Assembly (NCBI GenBank): GCA_026261815.1
Contig: JAMPIT010000493.1
Span: 9,875,501 to 9,939,500, forward strand
Length of the DNA stretch: 64,000 bases
Source of the DNA: Monarcha castaneiventris obscurior
Taxonomy: Eukaryota; Chordata; Aves; Passeriformes; Monarchidae
Direction of reading: 5' to 3'
The number at the start of each line of letters is the position of its first letter. Position 1 is the first letter of the stretch. The translations under genes were made by a program, and so were the position numbers. The notes under the pieces were generated by a model. It did not search any database. It worked only from the letters and a program-made list of their open reading frames with translations, and was not told where the DNA came from. Below are positions 58,765 to 64,000 of this stretch, piece after piece.

Positions 58765-59360
58765 GAGCAGCACCCAGCCAGCTGTCAGGACTGTTCTCTG
58801 TGATCCCACCGCCTGCCAGGAGTCTCCATCCATGGATTTGGCTCCTCATGGATGGAACAGCTCCGGCTACCAGGGGTTCACAGCCCAACAAGCCTTGGTG
58901 AGCCCAACCTGTGCAAGGCGGGTGTGGCCACCCCTAATTCCAGCCTTTGGGAAGGACTTCCATGAGCTCACATATCCAGCCCATGGGAAGCCCATTCCAT
59001 GCTGTTCTGATGGATCTGGGAGCTGGCAAAGCTGGTCCCGTGCCCCAGGGGTTGGACGGAAAATAAACACGGTGAGTAACGCCCAAGCCACGCTGGATGA
59101 GGCGTGTGGGGACTTGAGCTGGGACAAATCCCTGGGTGATGCCACCAGAGCCTCAAGGAATTGTGTCTGGTGATGCTGACGATGCTGCACTCCATGAGTT
59201 CATCTGGAGAAACACCTGCGAGTGAGGCCATGGGAACCTCATCCGAAAATCCAGTTATGCCTGGGGCTTCGTCATCCTCAGCTCCCAAAAAACAGTCCCA
59301 GAGTCGCCATGGTGCCCTCAGCATTCACCACTGAACAGGCCATAAAACTGCCCCCAAAAC
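58765..59360. other. Noncoding DNA with one possible exon-like segment
   Basis: An open plus frame crosses 58944-59071, which is bounded by CCTAATTCCAG and G|GTGAGTAAC; it is reported as a finding. Minus-strand frames of 107-118 codons overlap it. No domain is recognised. Confidence 0.45.
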
Positions 59361-59435
59361 CAGTAGAAACCAGTAGAAACCAGTAGAAACCAGTAGAAAC
59401 CAGTAGAAACCAGTAGAAACCAGTAGAAACCAGTA
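59361..59435. repeat. 10-bp minisatellite CAGTAGAAAC, seven perfect copies
   Basis: Seven identical CAGTAGAAAC units followed by a partial CAGTA. The lack of variation suggests recent expansion. Confidence 0.96.
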
Positions 59436-59547
59436 CATTGTGGTCTCTTACCTGGTTGTTCTACGTCATGGTCAGGTTTTAACTGATCTGCATCAGAGGG
59501 AGTGGTTTAAGTGAAATTGCTAAAAACATTTTACAGTTGGCAAAGCA
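59436..59547. other. Noncoding spacer
   Basis: Nothing recognised. Confidence 0.5.
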
Positions 59548-59612
59548 TTTGATGGTTGGACTTGATGATCTCAGAGGTCTTCTCCAACCTTAACAATTCC
59601 ACGATTCACAGT
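59548..59612 (+). mobile_element. CR1 LINE 3' end, sense
   Basis: TTTGATGGTTGGACTTGATG, ATCTCAGAGGTCTTCTCC, AACCTTAACAATTCCACGAT follows the sense CR1 terminus closely. Only about 65 bases are recognisable. Confidence 0.9.
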
Positions 59613-62600
59613 GGTCCAAGAGCCCTGGGTGGATCTCCTGAAGAGAATCCAGCCACTCACTCATCCCTTGGGTTGAGGGGACTCCGAGTCTCACCCAAGC
59701 GAGACCCTCAAAGATCAGTGGGACATCTCACCTGGCCTAAAAACCTGGAGCTTTCCAGCTTTTCTGGGTCACTGTCACCATCTCAACCCACGTTAGAAGG
59801 GAATTTCTTCAGGGCTCTGTCATTCCTGTTTGGAAGCCCTTGGTGACAGTGCAGACATTTTTATGTCTGGGTTAGATCTGGGTGCAAGATCACCAACTTT
59901 ACAATTTATAAATTGGTCAGCTGAGCTGAAAACTGAAGGTCTGAGCACCCCCAGGAACTGGCAGCTGCTCAGAAGTTACTCCAAGTTTTTCTGCTCAGCC
60001 TTTGCCAGTGATAAATTAAAAAGGATGGACTCAGCTGAGGACAAAATGTAATTGAACATCGACATTCCAAAGGAATTACCGAGAGCTGGGTGACTAAATC
60101 CTGTTGCTGATCTGGACCTAAACCTGGAGCAGGATACAACAGATTGAGAGATACACACACCTTTGCCAGCGGGTTACACAATCCCACACTCCTACGGCTT
60201 CCAAGAACATCCCCAGCTCTGGCTGCTGCTCCCATGGGCTGATGGCATCACCAGGAGGTGCTCATTTGTTCCAGACAGTGAAAGTGGCACAGGCTGGAAG
60301 TTTCCCACAAGGAATGAGGCTGATCCGTGCGTCATCCCAAAGTCCTCCCCCACACACGGCGCTGCAGACGTGGCACTAAATTTAGTACTTGCACATGAAC
60401 CCGTGAGGAGGCGTCACAGCTTTCCCTAAAAACGACGTGTTCCTTAGCAAGGATCACTTTCTCCCAGGTTTTCCTCCTGGACTGAAGCTTCCACCTTCTT
60501 CACCCCAGAGAGGAGCTTGGATTTGGTGTGAGGAAAGCAAAGTGAGAAGGAAAGTTCCCTTTTCCTTGCCCTCGCTGAGTCCCACCACAGGGATTTACCA
60601 CCTGGAATATTTCCTGTCAGGAATTCGATGCCAACCTGCAAGAGAGAAGCGTTGGGAAGGCAGAAGGAAAAAAGGAAGGGAGGTGATGGTCAAGCCTCTC
60701 TCACCTTCTGGTGGGGATAAACCCAATTTATCCCAATCCTACAGACAAACAGCAGTGCTTTAACCATGGGATCATGTTCAGAAAGGCTGGCTGAGATCCT
60801 GACAGCAGCTTGAGAGCTGGCCAGGCCAAACAGAGCGTTTTGTTGTTGTTTTTTAAAATATTCATGAAGAGATGGGCAACATTCTCCTCTTTACCTCAGG
60901 CCAAAGGGGTCTCCTGCAATTCCTGCAATTGAGAAGGAGATGGGAGGGGAAAAGAAACTTCAGGAAACAAAACTGATTTGGCCCCGCTGCTTAAAGCCAG
61001 TTTGTGTTTCCTCGGGAAAATCTGGGTTTGCTCAAGGTTTGCTCAGCTCTGGGCTCTTCCATCCACATCAGGTTTGGTTTAATGACTCTGGAGTTTATGA
61101 ATCCATTAATTTTGTTCCTGAAGGTTTCATAATAACAATGCCTGGGTTTTTCACGCAGCACTTCGCAGCCACGTGTCTGGAAATGCTCTGCAAATGGGCA
61201 ATTAAGGGTCAGCCCCGTGCTGGAGATGGGGAAACTCCAGCGGAATCCAAGGAAGAAAAATCCTAAAAACAATGCCAAAATTCGAAAAATTGGAGTGAGG
61301 GCCTGAAGAAACTCTCAGGGACAATTCAGAAAGGGACAAACAGAAAGCATTTCATGGAGTGGAAGGGGAAGGATTGATGTGGGAACGATCAATGTGGGAA
61401 TGACCAATGTGGGAATGACCAGAGGAGACTGGCGTGGCTCATCTGTGCTCAAGGAGGAGTCGCTGGTCACCTGCCAGCACAGGGCACCAGCGAGGTGCTC
61501 CTGAGCCACTGCCCATGGAGGGACCACCCAAAAGGAGCACCCAGGAGCCCCGGAGGTGCCAGCACCATCCATGAGGAGCCGCCAGGAGGTAATGGATGAA
61601 AAAGTGGGAAAAGATCTGAGCCAGAGCCTCCAGAGCCTCCACCACGTTTCAGTGCTGGGAAGCTGCCCATGGATCATCCCTCAGGAGCCACACGTGCATC
61701 CAATTCTCCAAGGCCAGGCCCGGCCACGCCGTTATCCACATAAATCCCAAATTCCTGACAGCGCCTTTTCATCCTGGAGCTGGGGCTGGGAGGGGAGAGG
61801 CAGAGGAGGAAGAAGTCTCTCGGCAGCAGGCACAGCTCCTCACTGCTCGTGGCCTTTCTCCTCCCTAATAATCCCCCTCGGATTTCATCCCTCAGCTGAT
61901 CCCATGTGGGTCCCATTTCCCCTCATCAGAATGGGATGGCAGATAAAGCCCTCCCGCCATCCGAGGCCTGGGAGCAACTGCTCCTGATTAAAGAAGGAAA
62001 AACCCTCTGGATGGAACTCGGGAAAGGCTGGGAAAGGCTCCCCATGCCATCCCAAACTCCCTGGAGACGCTGGATTCAGGCTCTGTGTGCTCATCCTTGG
62101 GCTGCTCCTCTCCTGCCACTTTCTCACCTGGAGATCACTGGGAAATTCCTGCCTTTTTAATACTCTCCCTGCTCATTTTATCTACTTGAATAAATATTAA
62201 ATATATGAAATCATTCCAGTGCTATTAGTAATAAATCCACACATTTTGAGAGAGGAGATTTAAGAGGGGGAGTTTTTAATCCAAAATATTTGTGTGAAAA
62301 ATCAGGAGGGTTTTTTTACTCTTTCTTTAAAAGCATGGAAACTAAAGCCAGAAAATGTGCAATTTAAAAAACAAAAGGGAGGGATTAATAAAGCAAAAAC
62401 TCTCCCTCTTTGCTTTTTGGGGTGGGAATTAAGAGGTGTTATTTGAGGCCTGATCGAGTGAAGTAACAGAGAAAGAATCAACCAAACTGGGGGGCATTTC
62501 CACCTGATATTTTTAATATAAAAATGTGAAATCCTAAAATGGACCCTAAAGAAGATTTCTATTCCTTCAGAATTTCCCTCCTACCTGTTGCCAGCGTTGC

Positions 62601-64000
62601 TGCAGGGAGTGTCATCCCCTGGCAAGCGTTGGAATCCCATCATTTGAAATCAGGTGGAATTTCGAGGAGGGAGGGGAAATGTGGGAAGAGGATTCCCATC
62701 TGCTGAGAGCTGGACCAACGTTTCCCCACCGAGAACTTCTCATTCTTGGAAGTTTCTCCTTCCTAAACAAACAAAGCCAATTAATTCAGGACCACTTTTG
62801 TCCCAAAATCACCCCCCAGCACCATCAACAACATTTTGCTTCACACATTCCTTCATTTATGAGTTCACCTGGGAGGATGAGTCTGAATTTCCAGCCTTCC
62901 TCTTCCATGGCCATCCATCAGGTTTTCCATAGGTTTTTTCGTGGTTCAAGCTGCTTTGTTGCCCTTCCAGCTGCTGCCTCCCCTCCTCATGGCTCTGGAA
63001 TCATCCTTCCCTGGGGTAGGAGCCTCTGTTCCATGTGGAGAAGGAAGGATCGTGCACCTAATCTCAGTTAATTCAATTAAAACCAGCTCCTGCTCTTTGA
63101 AGCTGCCAGCAGAGCTCACGGGAGGAGAAGAGCAAAGAAAAATGTGCAAGAGAAACACGAAAAAAAAGAAAAGATATTGAGAGGGAAGGAGATGCTGAAT
63201 GGCAAAAAGGGAGTTAATGAGAGCCAGAAACACCAGTTGGAGAAATGTTGATTTTATTTAGCATTAATTGCAGGAAAGAGCCTGTAAAGTGTGGTAAAAA
63301 ATTATTAAGTACCACTCTGCAATGCCAGCGTTGTGCCAGCCATCCCCACGAAACAGGTGTATTATTCCTAGTTCCCAAGGTATAAATAAATAATTGCTTT
63401 TCCACATCTTTTTTTTTTTTTTTATGATGGCATTTCATTATTTTTTACTGCCATATTGTTATGGCTCCAGCTCCAATCCCAGAGCGGATTTGGGATCGGA
63501 TTTGGGAACACGTGTGCCTGTGCACCTAGGGATGTGTCCGTGGGCTGGCACGGGGCAGCAGGGACTGAAGGACGTGGCTCAGGTGGAAGCTGTGTCCTAC
63601 AGGGCATTCCAGTCCCCTTTCCTCAGGGAGGGATTGCCCCAGGATGGGATTTTTGGGAGATCCCACCAGCATCGCCTCAGCCCGGTTATTTGGATGGCAG
63701 GGATGCAGAGCTGGGGTTTCTGTAACTCCTGTTTACGTGTTTTGGGATCAGAAAAAGAAAATAAACCCTGGATTCCACCCCAGTTTTCGTTTTCCCCTCA
63801 TGAGCTGCCCAGGATTGTTCCATCAAGGCTCCCACATGGAGCCACAACCAAGGACAGATCCCGTTTTTCCTGGGCAATGTTTGTATCAGATTTTGGGTTG
63901 TTTTACCCAGCCTCTCACCCCTCCCAAGGAGACTCAGCAGGGAGATAAGCCCCGGATGCATTTTCCTCGCAAAGCCTCGCTCCAGATGAGGCCACCAAAG
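59613..64000. other. Noncoding DNA, no gene recognised
   Basis: Mixed unique sequence. AATGTGGGAATGACC repeats about three times at 61375-61421. AT-rich stretches lie at 62160-62420 and 63235-63480, the latter with complex words such as TTAGCATTAATTGCAGG. A T-run lies at 63409-63423. Open frames up to 184 codons (63394-63948 plus) have no recognisable family. Confidence 0.5.

Noticed and set aside
1..64000. tRNA, rRNA or known snRNA genes
   Set aside because: I looked for GGTTCGA-type T-arms and paired A/B boxes and for known snRNA motifs and found none that hold together.

Overview
This window looks like noncoding nuclear DNA from a bird, most probably a songbird. The best evidence is a set of short CR1 LINE 3' ends on both strands. 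Several carry the typical CR1 tail (ATTCCATGATTCTGTGAT-like) or its reverse complement with the GGTTGGAAA...GACCTTAAA...ATCATC block. There are also vertebrate-type retroviral LTRs with TATAAA and AATAAA signals, and many micro- and minisatellites. There is no bacterial or viral gene organisation: no ribosome binding sites, no operons, and no long ORF that belongs to a protein family I recognise. I could not identify a single protein-coding exon with confidence. Nearly all long open frames are either chance frames in GC-rich DNA or frames held open by tandem repeats. The window is best read as intron or intergenic sequence.

Layout. Positions 1-9.5 kb: anonymous noncoding DNA, a GAATTAGGAAT-type array, an ATT microsatellite and a 260-bp GGGAA array. 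9.6-13.3 kb: a 112-bp minisatellite, a probable LTR-derived block and a 22-bp minisatellite. 13.3-24.8 kb: a nested GGATCC-containing minisatellite, a 205-bp tandem duplication, an AT-rich island that looks like a conserved noncoding element, a 44-bp minisatellite built of splice-site-like words, a 60-bp triplication, an ATT repeat, a second probable LTR, a 40-bp repeat and a 15-bp repeat. 24.8-35.2 kb: mostly unique sequence with one CR1 fragment and a 440-bp strongly G/T-skewed tract. 35.2 kb: a 438-bp solo LTR. 36-52 kb: several CR1 fragments, two copies of an unrecognised 173-bp repeat, an 11-bp, a GAT and a 21-bp array, a 180-bp tandem duplication and another 21-bp array. 53.1-54.1 kb: a roughly 200-bp tandem array that, on the minus strand, repeats a 38-nt exon-like unit with splice acceptor and donor. 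54.75-55.19 kb: a second 438-bp solo LTR, inverted relative to the first and about 98% identical. 55.2-64 kb: AT-rich unique sequence, a GGGAT array, a 10-bp repeat and a last CR1 fragment.

Two signals stand out. One is the minus-strand array at 53.1-54.1 kb: four of five units keep a pyrimidine tract, GCAG acceptor, 38-nt open segment and CAG|GTAAAC donor. The other is the 18.63-18.97 kb array, which repeats acceptor-like and donor-like words eight times on the plus strand. The number of unrelated minisatellites in 64 kb is also high and would suit a microchromosome or subtelomeric location, but that is inference. All identifications were made by reading the sequence; no database search was possible.
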